From Hemerocallis citrina (lineage: Eukaryota; Streptophyta; Magnoliopsida; Asparagales; Asphodelaceae), in NCBI GenBank assembly GCA_017893485.1, contig CM030360.1, positions 14,620,597-14,684,596 on the forward strand: a stretch of DNA of 64,000 bases, in the 5' to 3' direction. Positions 45,246 through 56,571 of this stretch are shown one piece after another; positions within the stretch are counted from its first letter, which is position 1; each line of letters starts with the position of its first letter. The notes beneath the pieces were generated by a model. The model made no database searches. It saw nothing but the letters and a program-made list of their open reading frames with translations, and was not told where the DNA came from. The translations under genes were made by a program, and so were the position numbers.

Positions 45246-47836
45246 CTGTGAAGAATCGGTATTCGTTGCACAGGATCGGTAATTTGTTTGATCAGTTGAG
45301 TGGGGCTGCTATTTTTTCGAAGTTGGATCTTCGTTCTGGGTATCACCAAGTCAAGGTGAAGGCTGCGGATATACAAAAGACTGCGTTCAGGACTAGATAT
45401 GGGCACTAGGAGTATCTTGTGATGCCGTTTGGGGTCACGAACGCGCCAGCTTTATTAATGAGTCTTATGAACCGGGTTTTCTCTCAGTACTTGGATAGAT
45501 TTGTGGTGGTCTTCATTGATGATATTTTGGTGTATTCTCGAAATCGGAAAGATCATGATGGGCATCTTAGAGTGGTTCTGTAGACTTTGAGAGAGAATCA
45601 GCTCTATGAGAAACTCAACAAGTGTGAGTTTTGGCTCGACAAGGTTTCTTTCTTGGGGCACATTATCTCCGGCAAGGGTATTTCTGTGGATCCTGCCAAG
45701 GTTGAGGCTGTAAAGGATTAACCTGTTCCCAAGTCAGTTTCTGAAGTCAGGAGTTTTCTTGGTTTAGCTGGCTATTATTGGAAATTCATACAAGACTTTT
45801 CGAAGATAGCAGAACCGTTGACTAAGTTGATTGAGAAGGATAAGAAGTTTTGTTGGTCTGATGAGTGCAATAAGGCTTTTGTTGAGTTGAAGAACAGATT
45901 GACATCAGCGCCTGTGTTGACTATTCCAGATGGTTCAGGCGGATTTGTAATTCACTGTGATGCTTCTGGTAAAGGTCTTGGAACAATTTTGATGCAGAAG
46001 AGCCGAGTCGTTGCGTATGTATCGAGACAGTTGAGGCCGCATGAGAAGAACTATCCGACTCATGACTTGGAGTTAGCGGCAGTGATTTATACTTTGAAGC
46101 TATGAAGACATTATTTACTTGGAGACCGAGTGGAGATCTTTACAGACCACAAAAGTCTCAAGTACGTCTTCACCAAGAAGAAGTTAAACATGAGGCAAAG
46201 GCGTTGGTTGGAACTTATGGCCGATTATGACATCAGTTTGCAATACCATCCTGGTAAAGTAAATTTGGTGCCTGATGCTTTGAGCAGGAGACAAGCAGTT
46301 ATGTTTTTTACTCAGCAGAGTGATCTCATTGAGCAGATGAGGAGGTTGGAGCTGGATGTTGTGTTGCCAAGTTCTGGTCGGAGTTGTTTGGCGCTCCAGC
46401 TGCAGTCATCTCCTGTTGATCAGATTAAAGAGGCACAGGCTGGTGATGTGCAGTTGCAGGGTTTTTGAGCTGAGGTTAAGTCTGGGTTCCGAACGGACAT
46501 GGTTATTCATGCTGATGGTTCGCTTCATTTTGGGTCCCGGTTGTGTGTCCCTAAGAGTGAAGTTCGTCAGAGGTTGCTTGAAGAAGCGCACCAATCTTCG
46601 TATTCTATCCATCCTGGCGGTGCTAAGATGTATCGAGATTTGAAGCTTCATTTCTGGTGGCATGGTATGAAGGGGGCTATTGCTCGGTTTGTGGCTCAGT
46701 GTTTGATCTGTCAGCAGGTTAAGGCAGAGCATCAGAGAACCGCTGGACTTCTTGAACCGCTTTCTATTCCAGAGTGAAAGTGGGAGCATATCACTATGGA
46801 TTTTGTGACCGCTTTGCCAAGGAGTCCTAAGGGTCACAATGTTGTTTGGGTGATTGTCGACCATTTGACGAATTGTGCTCACTTCATTCTCTTTCGTGTC
46901 GGTCAGTCTACTGAGATTTTTGCTGAGAGGTACATGCAAGAGATTGTTAGAATTCATGGGGTTCTAGTCAGTATTGTATCCGACAGGGATACGAGATTCA
47001 GATCTCAGTTCTAGGAGAGTCTTCAGGCTAGTTTGGGGAGTAAGTTAAAGTACAATACAACTTTTCATCCCCAGACTGATGGACAGTCAGAGCGGACTAT
47101 TCAGATTCTTGAGGATATGTTGAGATCCTGTATGCTTCAGTTTGGTGGATCTTGGGAGGACCATTTGCATCTCATAGAGTTCTTGTACAATAACAGCTTT
47201 TAAGCCAATAATAAAACTGCTCCGTTCGAGGCACTCTATGGGCAGAAGTGCAGATCGCCAGTATGCTGTGATGACATTGGCGAGAGGAAGTTGTTGGGTC
47301 CGGAGTTGATCACCAGGACAGTTGATGCTGTGGTTCAGATCAGGAAATATTTGTAGGTGGCTCAGGATCAGCAGAAGCGATTGGCCGATGTCCATCAGAG
47401 AGCTTTGGAGTTTGGTGTTGGTGACCATGTTTTCCTAAAGGTATCGCCATGGCGCGGTGTCATTCGGTTCGGTGGTGGGGGCAAGCTTAGCCCTAGGTAT
47501 ATTAGACCGTTTGAGATTTTGGAGTGAGTAGACAAGGTGGCCTATCGTCTTGCAATGCCGCCAGCGTTATCAGGAGTGCACGATGTTTTTCATGTCTCAC
47601 AACTCAGGAAATATATCCGAGATGAAAGCCACGCGATCCATTATTCTGAGTTGACCGTTCGGCCGAATTTGACTTGTGAGATTCCGCCAGTTGCTATTGT
47701 GGATCGGCGGGAGAAAGTGCTTAAGAACAAGGTCATCAAGTTGGTTCATATTGCTTGGAATCCTCACTCGCCTAGTGAGTCAACTTGGGAGCTGGAGGAG
47801 GAAATTCAGCAGAAGTTTCCTCATTTGTTTGAGTAG
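45246..47836 (+). pseudogene. Chromovirus-like Gypsy pol (RT-RNase H-integrase), ten stops
   Basis: One frame runs through the whole stretch. Reverse transcriptase starts mid-domain with [20 protein letters not shown] and the catalytic FIDDILVYS. RNase H has [19 protein letters not shown] and [10 protein letters not shown]. Integrase has a zinc region ending CLICQQVK, then DFVTALP, SDRDTRF and HPQTDGQSERT with its catalytic acids. The C-terminus (DVFHVSQLRKYI, then VIKLVHIAWNPHSPSESTWE) resembles the chromodomain region of Tekay/Del-type chromoviruses. Premature stops at 45407, 45581, 45719, 46103, 46466, 46775, 47012, 47201, 47354 and 47525; no frameshift. Gag, protease and the N-terminal part of the reverse transcriptase were separated by the Copia insertion and are not in the window. 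Confidence 0.92.
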
Positions 47837-47918
47837 TTTTTGTTTTGTTCTTTTTGGTTGTTTTGGGGTTACCTTATCTATCTTCTTGTTTTAATTTTGA
47901 GGAAAAAATTCTTCTTGT

Positions 47919-47932
47919 TAGGTGGGTAGGAT
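47919..47932 (+). promoter_or_regulatory. Polypurine tract of the chromovirus-like element
   Basis: AGGTGGGTAGGAT lies immediately before the TGTAACCCC start of the 3' LTR and about 85 bp after the pol stop. Position and composition match the plus-strand priming site of a Gypsy element. Confidence 0.65.
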
Positions 47933-48044
47933 TGTAACCCCTGTTTCTCATTTGTGTATTTTGAGTGTATTTTTCGTTTTGGTGTATTTTCTCTCTTTGT
48001 ATTCCTCTTGTACTTCTTTTGGGCCGTATATCGGATTTTTGTTT

Positions 48045-48102
<58 letters not shown>

Positions 48103-49655
48103 CACTTTATTATTTTGTCTTCTTTTTATTGAGTTCTTGATTCGTTGTCCGTCTTTTGTTCGTTCCATTTGTTCGGGCCATTATTTCTGATTCCCTATAT
48201 TTATATATATTTTTTATTATTGTCATGGCCTATTCCTTGATCCCTAAACCCATTGTGAACCAATGCCTATATAATCCAATACACTAAAATCACCCCAAAC
48301 CTTATACACAGTACCTACATATACACTTAACCACATACCTATTACTTTCCTAATAGAAACCCACCTAATATAAATCCTCCATACCTATATATCCTACCTA
48401 ATATTAAATCCTACCTAATATAATTCCTCCCGCATTAATCATTCCCCTAATCCTTCCTGGGTTGCCTACCGAATCAAATACCCCCCCCCCCCTCAAGCCC
48501 GTTAACTGCCTACCCTCACCTGCTGGCCTATGCTGTGCCGCCCATGCAACCAACCCTAATCTCATGTATATATATATTAATCATTTCCACCCCATGCATC
48601 GATTTATCTTACCTAGCCACCACCAAAACCTCCTCTGTTCTCCTTCTCTCCCAGCGTGAGCCCTCTCCCGACCTTGTTTGCACTCCCGGCCTTATCCGAA
48701 CCCCGCCTACTCTCGCCGCAGTCAATAGCGACTGCAGCGGTAGCTTCTCTCCGCCATCTCTTCCTCTTGTGGAGTGTGTATCGGTCTTATTAAGTTCGCG
48801 CGTACGTTCGAGAGTTGTTCGGGTTGTTTTTGTGTCGTGGTGCTCGTGGGTTTTGGTGTGTTCGCGTTCTCGTTCGTAGTTCGTTGGTATTCGTTGTTCA
48901 TGGCCCGGGAATCCGTTCCCATTATTCTTATCCTTGATTTTTCGTTAGTTTCATCATCGGTTAAGGCAAGTAACTTGTATTCAAATTCCTTTGTATGATA
49001 CAAGTCAAAAATACCACCTATAATGTAGTTGGGTTCTAGAGACGACTCTTGTGTGTTATTCTTGTTGGTTTTTGTCTCTATAGTGCTATTTGACCATAGT
49101 TGACTCACGACACAAATTAGACATGAAACAACTAGGTTTTCGCCCGTTCTTGACTTGATCATGTAAGTGAACTATTTGTGAGAATTTGACTATTTGCTGA
49201 GATCCATGTGATTAACTTGTTGGGGACTTGTTATATACCCAAATCCATGTTGTTTTGACACTTGGTAGACTCGATTTCATGTTTGGTTGTGTGTGGATCA
49301 AGTTTCGTTGGATCTATGTTGATTTTGGTTTTTGAGGAAATTCTGTGTTTTGTCGATGATTTGTCTTGATCAGTAATTTAGACCATATTAAGGTCAAAAT
49401 CTTAATTTCAGTATAAAACATGATTTGTAGAAGATTTTGTCTTCTTTCCAACCCTTCTGACTGTACTCAATTTCGTTTTCGTATGTGTGAGATATGACTG
49501 TTTTACTACAGAGGTGTAGATCTTTTCCAGATTTCGTTTTCTTGGTAATTTTGATGACTAAATTATTTTGATACTTGTGCTATACATATTATTTTGATCT
49601 AGAACTTTGGTCAGTTTTTCTATACTTATTATAGGGTTCAATCCCTTGTCATGAA
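47933..49655 (+). mobile_element. 3' LTR of the chromovirus-like element (right end uncertain)
   Basis: The LTR starts TGTAACCCC directly after the polypurine tract. It has a TA microsatellite, a TATA-like 'cctatataat' near 48267, a C tract (48481-48492) and a pyrimidine-rich leader (48600-48780), the layout of U3-R-U5 in plant chromoviruses. A similar arrangement is seen at 57459-58024. No CA end was identified; from about 49660 the sequence matches a different, inverted LTR. Confidence 0.55.
48047..48100. repeat. (TA)27 microsatellite
   Basis: This is an uninterrupted AT dinucleotide run in the U3 part of the LTR. Open frames of alternating Ile/Tyr here are artefacts. Confidence 0.97.
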
Positions 49656-50841
49656 AATTCTACTACAGTAACAAAAGCAATGTTAAGACATTCCCCGAGT
49701 ACGGACTCCAGTCCTGGAATCCACCGTTAGACTATACAGAAATTCTCGTCGTGCGAACATCCCGCAAGTGCCGCTCTAGCCTCGGCATATACATATATAG
49801 GTGATCTGCCTCCCATCCGCTCAAATACTCATAATCCTATCCCGGATTTAATTGAGGCTCGTCTCACCCTGCAAGCAACCACAGTCCAGGAGTCCACCGT
49901 TTGACTGGGTTTATAGTCCATGAATCCACCATCTAACTATATAGACGCTCCCCACTTACGTTTGCCCAAGTTTTATCACATATTCTCCTAGTGCCTAAAT
50001 TTGAACCATGAATAATAATTCCACCTAGAGCTAGCGTACCCTCCTACTGGTCTTAAACGACATACCGAGAACGATAGCCAATATTGGCCCCTTCTCAAAT
50101 CAATTTATCACTTTCATCACTTTGCCGGTACCTGGGTCTCACCGAGCCTCTAGAATCAACATCTTTCATGTTCAACATTATGGAGTATTCATACCCTCAT
50201 TATTCACATTTCTTCTTTATCCCCTTCCTTTATGTTTATATATCATGAAGTATTCAACTTCGTGTAACAACATTCAATTACAATTTATCAAATCAAATTT
50301 CTTGCAGACAATTTCTCGATTAACAAGCCAACTATTCACTTAAATAATATCCAACACTCTTTCAATTAATAGAACATTTTCCATGCTTTTCTATACTTCA
50401 AGTGTATTTCTTAATACAAAAGTTCTTTAAGATTAAATCACCATTTCTTAATACCCAAATTTCTTTAGGATTAATCACTAGAAGTTTCTTATTTCCAACT
50501 CATAATTATGCCTTGATTTTTATTATAAACCAACTCAACTTTTTCCTTAATTCAAGGGATTAATTCATGAATTTTTCAAAAAAAAAGAGTTCTAGATTTG
50601 TATTCTACAATCCACTCTTAAATATTTTTAATCATGTACATTTCCCTTTAATTTGGAATTCAACTCATCAATACATTATTTAATATAAATATGATTTTTA
50701 ATTCCCAAAATATATCTTAGAATAATGTGAAATTATTCCCGAGTGTTCTAATAATCTTCTAAAATATTTCTATGAAATTTTCCAAATTTTAAAACTTGAA
50801 AAGTCATAAAAATAAAAATAAAACCCAAAAGTAGACTACCA

Positions 50842-51010
50842 GATTCGAACCCAGGACCAACAAGCAAGCTAATAGTCACCCAAACCAGTGAGCCAACTCA
50901 CTGAGGTGATAAAAAGCTCTCTGAGTTGTTTTTCTAACCCAGAGATGCAACTGGATTAATTTCAAAAAAATCACACAAGGGGCAGAGGCGCCCAGGCTCG
51001 AACCCGCGAC
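50842..51010 (-). other. tRNA-like B-box motifs in the minus-strand LTR
   Basis: On the minus strand GGTCCTGGGTTCGAATC (from 50842-50858) and GTCGCGGGTTCGAGCCTGG (from about 50992-51010) match the tRNA B-box consensus GGTTCGANNCC. The second is preceded upstream by TTAATGGTTAGCG, loosely like an A-box. The solo LTR has a similar word at 59790-59805. These are not tRNA genes: no acceptor stem or anticodon arm was found. Confidence 0.45.
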
Positions 51011-51910
51011 TAATAAACCCCACACGCGCGACACGTGGCGGCGCCAAGCGCACACGCTAACCATTAAACCCAAAGCTCTATTCTGATTATTTAGGTCTAA
51101 AATCTTTTAACTCCGCTCACTGATTTCATCTCATTTTTAACTCTTTCAATTATTTTTGATTTTCATTCTTTTCTATCAAATTAATGGTTCATAAAATACA
51201 TTCATAGATTTCCACAAATGATTTCTCACTGATTTTGTCTATATTAGAGTGAAGTTATACACAATTAATTCAACTAATATTTTTTAAGAACTTTTATACA
51301 CATATGCTTAAATTGTAAAATCGATTACTCTTTATAACAAACTAGCATGCTTATATTTATTTTCTTGTAGCCATTATTCCTAGTTCATGAAAAATCTTAC
51401 CTCTCCATTAAATTATAGTTCACCCCTAATTGTACATGAAACTTGACAACTTCTTACACACATACAATTTATATATATGATTTAATCATGGCATACTACC
51501 ATAAGCCCAACAACACTACAACATGCTCTAAATAGACTTTTAATTTAACAACATAATAATTCTATATTGAAAATTTCAATTAGCATGCATTAATTTCTCA
51601 TATTTCATTACTACTAAAAACTCTAGATGTCAACACAACATGCATCATAACAAGTTTAAAAACTAAAGAACTCATGCCAAACTTTCCATTTCAAACACAA
51701 TTTACCAAAGCATGCATTCTACAAAAATTTAGAAAGTAAAAGAAGCACCCACCACTTTCTTGATGCAGAAGTAGAACTCCTAGAAAAGGCTCCAAAGCTC
51801 CAACACAAGATAGCCTTCTCCTCCTTAAGGCAAAAACCGAAACCTCTCCTCTAGCCTTCTTTTTTAATTTTGATTCATAGTTTGTGTGTTGTTCATGTTA
51901 AAAGAGGGGG

Positions 51911-51920
51911 TATTTATAGG
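51911..51920 (-). promoter_or_regulatory. TATA box of the minus-strand Tekay-type LTR
   Basis: CCTATAAATA followed by CCCCCTC lies about 460 bp from the LTR start on the minus strand. The + strand LTR at 61814 has the same TATAAATACCCC(T/C)CTC context, supporting conserved promoter use in this family. Confidence 0.65.
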
Positions 51921-52376
51921 AATAATGTGTGGTTGAGATGACTCCCACTACCCAAAATAACTCTCCATTTCTCACACACACCCCCACTTTCCCCTCACAC
52001 CCATGCTTGGCCAGCCACTCTCTTTGGTGCACAAACATGTGCACGTGCACCCTATGTGCACACTACTTCTCATATAAATTAATTGTTATTAAATTAAATG
52101 TAGGTGTATGTTACACATGACAAGTGTACTAGAATTCGAAAATATTTATTTAAGTGTAGAAATAATCATGGGCCTCATTTTGTAATTAATTTTTAGTGGG
52201 CTTCAAAATAGATTTAGGCTTAATGGATTTAATTAAAATAAATAACACATGTATGACAAAAAATATGAGAAGAAAAATGTGCATGACTCTAGAAAAGCTT
52301 AGAAATAAAAATGCACAATTTTTTTATGTGCAATGCACGTGCAAAATATTAAAATTATTTTTTCTGGAATGTTACA

Positions 52377-53994
52377 TTAACATTGACTACCATGAAATCC
52401 ATCGCCTCAGTTCGGGAGGTCGGGAATTTCCCAGCAATGACATCCAAGGTGATGATCCCCTCGATCTGAACTAGGGCACCCGAGAAGCCATGAATGGTGT
52501 AGCCGCAGGCTTTAACCTCTCCCATGAGAGTTTCAACCCCTTGAAGGTAGCAAGAAATAGGATATTAACTGAACTTTCATTGTCCACCAGAATACGGCGG
52601 ACCTAGTGGTTGGCTAGGTTGAGGCTAATGACTAAGGCGTTACAATGAGGAACCCTGACACCTTCGAGATCCTAGTTCGAATGACACAGACAGTCTGTGA
52701 CCTTGGGAAGGAGGGCAGTTGTGACCGAATGGACTTTCCGGACAAAAGCCTAGCGGGAGGAGTTCGAGTCCCCCCTCCCCCTATCGGCCCACCGTGAACG
52801 CAGTGGAGGATGGCCATCCTTTTGGAGTCCCGAGGTTCGGACTCTACGTCGGGAGCTTGTTCGCTTCTCGTGGGGGGGGGAGGCCCTTAGACCGTAGTAC
52901 CCTCTCTGGAAGAGGGCCTCAATTTCGTATTTAAGAGCCCGACTGTTGTCGGTCTTATGGCCATGATCTCAATTGAACTGGCAGTAGAACCTCCTATCCA
53001 TTTTCTTGTTATTGTTGTCAGATCGGAGGGTGTCAGATCTATCCTTCTTCCTCCACCTCCATGAGTATGGCAGGGATACTCGCATTAAGCGGAGTGAACT
53101 TCTCAAAACGAGGGATCGGAGGGGGTCGCTGCCCGGATGTATCTTTTTGGATCTTCTTCAGGGCATCAAAATTTTCCATCTTCCTCTTCCCCTTGGTCGG
53201 AGACTCTTTCAGGCCTCCTGGGTTGGGAGCTTCTTTGGCTCGGATATACTTCTCACTCCGGAGAAGAGGTTGGAAAAATTAGTGGGTGGCTTCTTAGCCA
53301 ATGAGGCCTTCAACAAATCAAGTCGGACATTGTGTCGGAAGGCAGCAGTCGCGACCCTCGCATCTAGGGAGGAGATTGATCAGGCCTCGGCTGTAAATCT
53401 ACGGACATAGTCCGAAAGGGACTCCCCATTTTTCTGCTTAAGGTCTAGCAGGAAAGCGCTCGTCTTCTTAGCCCTGCAACTGGTCAATAAGTGAGTAAGG
53501 AAACTCTCTTCAAGCTGATTGAAGGAGAAGATTGAGTTGGGGGCGAGCTTGGAGCACCATTTTCGTGCGGTCCCCCGTAGTGTGGTCGAGAAGGCATGGC
53601 AGAGAAAGGGATCTGATGTGCTATGAATCATCATGAGGATTTTGAATCCCTCAATGTGATCAGTAGGATCTGAATCTCCGTTGTATGCCTCAAATGCAGG
53701 AGGCTTGAAGCTCCTCTGGATAGAGGCCTCAAGGATGTAGGATGAGAAAGGTGGCCGGAGCGGCCAATACCCTTGGTTAGATTGCCTCCCGTCTTTACCG
53801 ATCTGGGTGAGGCGATCTTCCATCTCATGAAGATGTTGGACGTCGTCCTCTCGTCCCTCGGATCGGGTCGACTCGTAGGATTCCTCGTTCTTGATCCTCC
53901 CAATGTGGGTATTGCCGGTGTGATCGTTCTGAGCCCTACCACGGAGGGCCTGGAGGACTTCGTTTTGAAACTCCTGGAACTCAGCCCTCGTCAC
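52377..53994 (-). pseudogene. Tat-lineage Gypsy gag and start of protease, decayed
   Basis: Minus-strand frame 53994-53380 encodes the Tat-type gag core (retrotransposon gag domain): PFSSYILEASIQRSFKPP, AYNGDSDPTDHIEGF, FSTTLRGTARKWCSKL, FNQLEESFLTHL and NGESLSDYVRRF. Farther on, a protease segment has LVDNESSVNILF (about 52595-52560), where the family active site is normally DNGSS or DTGSS, then after a frame change GFSGALVQIEGIITLDVIAG and REAMDF-like sequence up to 52377. The segment between gag and protease (52640-53380) has lost its frame. The reading stops abruptly at the Tekay-type LTR. This supports a second Tat element, with opposite orientation to the one at 1-6835. Confidence 0.85.
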
Positions 53995-54185
53995 ATGTCT
54001 CCCTTCTCCATGGGCATTTTGAGGTTGGTGATCCTTCAGGGAAAGACTGTGCTCCTTCTCCCGACCCTTGGAAGAGTGACAACTTCGACTAGGAGGATGA
54101 TTTAAGGGTCTCTTATTTCTTGAGAAGTTAAGGCGATGGTGAAGGTCCTCCTCATTTTGTCGACTACTGAGGACGTTTCGAAGGT

Positions 54186-54377
54186 CTAAAAATGTTGGAT
54201 GGTTGACCCGTCGTGTGATCGAGCGAGAGGCACTTGGAGGTGGCCTTTACTGGTGCTCATCCCACGACTGTTGTGAAGCCTGGGTGGCCGGACGACTACG
54301 AGACAGACGAGGAGGAGGAGGTGGTGGGGGTCAGCATGACGCCCCGCGGTTGTAGTCTTCTTGGCCTTGGGGGCCAT
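54186..54377 (-). pseudogene. Upstream leader open frame of the Tat gag region
   Basis: A short minus-strand frame begins MAPKAKKTT about 50 bp after the primer-site region and is the first ATG downstream of the LTR. It is out of continuity with the gag core that starts at 53994. It may be the decayed N-terminus of gag. No domain is recognised. Confidence 0.35.
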
Positions 54378-54430
54378 AGGAGAAGATGGCTACGGGGTAG
54401 GATCGGAGTCTGAGTATGGATTTGATGTTT

Positions 54431-54448
54431 CCCACAGATGACACTAAT
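54431..54448 (-). promoter_or_regulatory. Degenerate primer-binding region of the Tat element
   Basis: On the minus strand the sequence reads ATTAGTGTCATCTGTGGG. Tat-lineage elements characteristically have TGGCGCCRTCTGTGGG at this place, next to the LTR end, so this looks like a CpG-decayed version. It fixes the LTR edge near 54450. Confidence 0.6.
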
Positions 54449-54449
54449 C

Positions 54450-54880
54450 TGATGCTGCTATTTTTCTATTGTGGGTGCTATAGATGATGAGTTCTTTTTA
54501 TGGAGAGGAAACTCAGATCTCAATTGTAGATCTGACCTTGATGTGAAGCTATTATGGGTGGGGTGTGTGGATACAGTGACCGCCGAAGACCTGTAAAAAA
54601 GTCTGAAACACCGGTAGGACTCTCAGCGAAATACCCTCCGACGATCAAGTTAATAACCAGCGGATTAAATAGGGATTAGGTGGTAAAAATGCGATTACCT
54701 CGTAATAATGGAGGTGGGCCTATTTTTATAAGCTAGTGAGAATCTGTTATGGAGAGATATCCTACTGCCTAATTGGATTACGCTGATTAGGGATATGTTG
54801 GTGCAGTTAATCCCCTGATCTTAGGGGATTCGATTATTCCGTAATTGAGCAACCATTATTGGCGGGGTGAAGTGAGTTGG
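54450..54880 (-). mobile_element. 5' LTR of the second Tat element (start uncertain)
   Basis: On the minus strand this ends next to the primer-binding region and has a TATA box (TATAAAAATAGG, rc of 54721-54730) followed by a leader. The outer start was not defined; it may reach about 55045. No second LTR is present for comparison. Confidence 0.5.
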
Positions 54881-56390
54881 TGGGTCTATGGGTGGCCTAC
54901 GAATTTTCTTCGGGCTTTAGGTTCTCATGTAATTGTTATCTTGTCCCTGCTAACTCGTGATTTGTGCTGGGATCGAACAGCGGAGCTTAGCCATGATTTT
55001 TACCCATATCAACTGTCAACCAGTCCTACGTTCAAATTTGTTTAAAATACTAAGCGATATTCAAACCTCGTGAAATTTTATGAACATATTATAGACATAT
55101 ACTGGCACATATAAAAGTTCAAATTCAAATTACATATATTTGGAGAGAAATAATTTTTTGAAGTAAGCATGGTATTCATGACATAATTATAGAATAGGTA
55201 ATATTTCAATTCTTAACTAGAAATGAGTTTGGATTTATTTAAAATACTAAATGACATCCAAAAATCATGAAATTTTGTGGAGATGTTATAGATACATACG
55301 GGATACACATAAAATTTCAGTTTTAGATTCCATCTAGTTAAAGATAAATGATTTTCATTAGTAAGTCCAATATTCATGACATAAATTGTAAAATATTTCC
55401 AAGTTAACCTTACCGTAATTGCACACAATTAATTGACAACAATTCACACGTGTTTTAATCAATCTAAGCATGAATACTCATCCAATACAACATATATAGC
55501 TTCTTAAACATGCATGCACCCTAGAATATAATTGAAATTAGAGTAGTAAAGTTGTTACCCACCTAGAGAAATATTTAAGGTATTACCTATAAACTAACAT
55601 ATAAAAATATTCAAGGTATTACATAAGACATTATACACAAATGTACAAAGTACCCGTGTATAACACATGCGAGAACATAATTATCATAACTCAAATTTTG
55701 CATGATGTTCCATGGAGAGATGAGCACACATGAATACACATGAATATAAGCACAGATGAGCACATGAATAAAATTACTGTGGTATAATTTTAATGTTAAA
55801 CAAAAGTAACAAAGCTGATAAAATTAAATAAAATTTTATAAATGATTATTTTTGGCCCATAATTTTGTAATGCATTTTTTTGCTTTATACTTTTTGACTG
55901 CTAGACTTCTATACAGGTGTTGTAATAAAAATTACATCTTTATTATATAATACTAAAGTATAAATTAATTTTATGCATTCCATCAGTTTTAGAAAAATAG
56001 ACAATATATAATTATATTTTATTTCAAATTTCTTGTATTGTTTGTAATTTAACAATAATTTTGAAGGGTTTAATTGTAATAGAACTATTTATCCTTTTAT
56101 GGCTAAAACTTTAAAAAGAATATAGTGCGATAAATAAGTAAATGTAAAAGGCATATATGTAAAAAAAAAAATTTATGCTGATTACTCAAACGGAGAGGTT
56201 GGGTCAAAACAGGCGCAAGGGTCATATATATCTCTAAGGATGTGTTTGGAATTTGGAAACAAAGTTAGGTAAAGTTTATTTTTAATGGAGATGGGAATTT
56301 GCTAAATTTATTTATCACATATCTACCTCCATTAAAAAAAGCTATCTTAACGTCATTTTTTTTATGTTTGAAAAGTTAGTTAACTCCGTA
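54881..56390. other. AT-rich non-coding region with a diverged 197-bp duplication
   Basis: No gene was recognised. Two diverged copies of a roughly 197-bp segment lie at about 55028-55224 and 55225-55420; shared words in order are 'ttaaaatactaa', 'gaaatttt', 'ttatagac/ttatagat', 'cacataaaa' and 'attcatgacataa'. 'aaggtatta' repeats occur near 55578 and 55614. This could be further LTR sequence, but no ends were found. Confidence 0.4.
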
Positions 56391-56571
56391 TCTCTAAAAT
56401 TATAATGGGAGAAGTTCTTAGTGTCATTTGTAAACCATTTGTAAATCTACCAATATGTACAATGCACGTACATAACTAATATGAAAGAGATTTTAGGTTC
56501 GAACCCTCCCTATGTCAAATTTTTTATTTTAAAAAAAAATTAAAACATGCTTCGCACGTGTAAATTACTAG
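56391..56571 (+). mobile_element. Helitron-like non-autonomous element (181 bp)
   Basis: It starts A|TCTCTAAAATTATAATGGG and ends with the hairpin-like 'catgcttcgcacgtg', then CTAG before T (56568-56572). The 5' TC, 3' CTRR preceded by a hairpin, and insertion between A and T are the Helitron rules. It is closely similar to segments in 12408-12755 (shared 'ggttcgaaccctccctatgtc' against 'ggttcgaatcctcactacgtc'). Confidence 0.55.

Larger units (their letters stand above)
49656..52376 (-). mobile_element. Tekay-type LTR, minus strand, left-truncated
   Basis: The right edge on the minus strand reads TGTAACATTCCAG, an LTR start. A minus-strand TATA box (51911-51920) and a pyrimidine/purine leader follow. 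Its left part matches the minus-strand LTR at 58477-61705 in order: 'gtgcgaacatcccgcaagtg' (49749) against 'gtacgaatcatcccgtaagtg' (59118), and 'ttgccggtacctgggtctca' (50121) against 'ttgccggtaaccgaggtctta' (59280). The expected left terminus beginning TGTAAC is absent. The sequence to the right (52377 on) is the middle of a Tat protease gene, so this LTR interrupts a Tat element. No protein is encoded. Confidence 0.65.

Noticed and set aside
47878..48190. Ile/Tyr-repeat open frames
   Set aside because: They are translations of a TA microsatellite.
50842..51070. tRNA genes on the minus strand
   Set aside because: Only B-box-like words are present; no cloverleaf, acceptor stem or anticodon arm could be formed.
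47933..52376. A single large LTR from 47933 to 52376
   Set aside because: The two halves have opposite promoter orientation, and the right half matches the LTR at 58477-61705, so these are two different LTRs.
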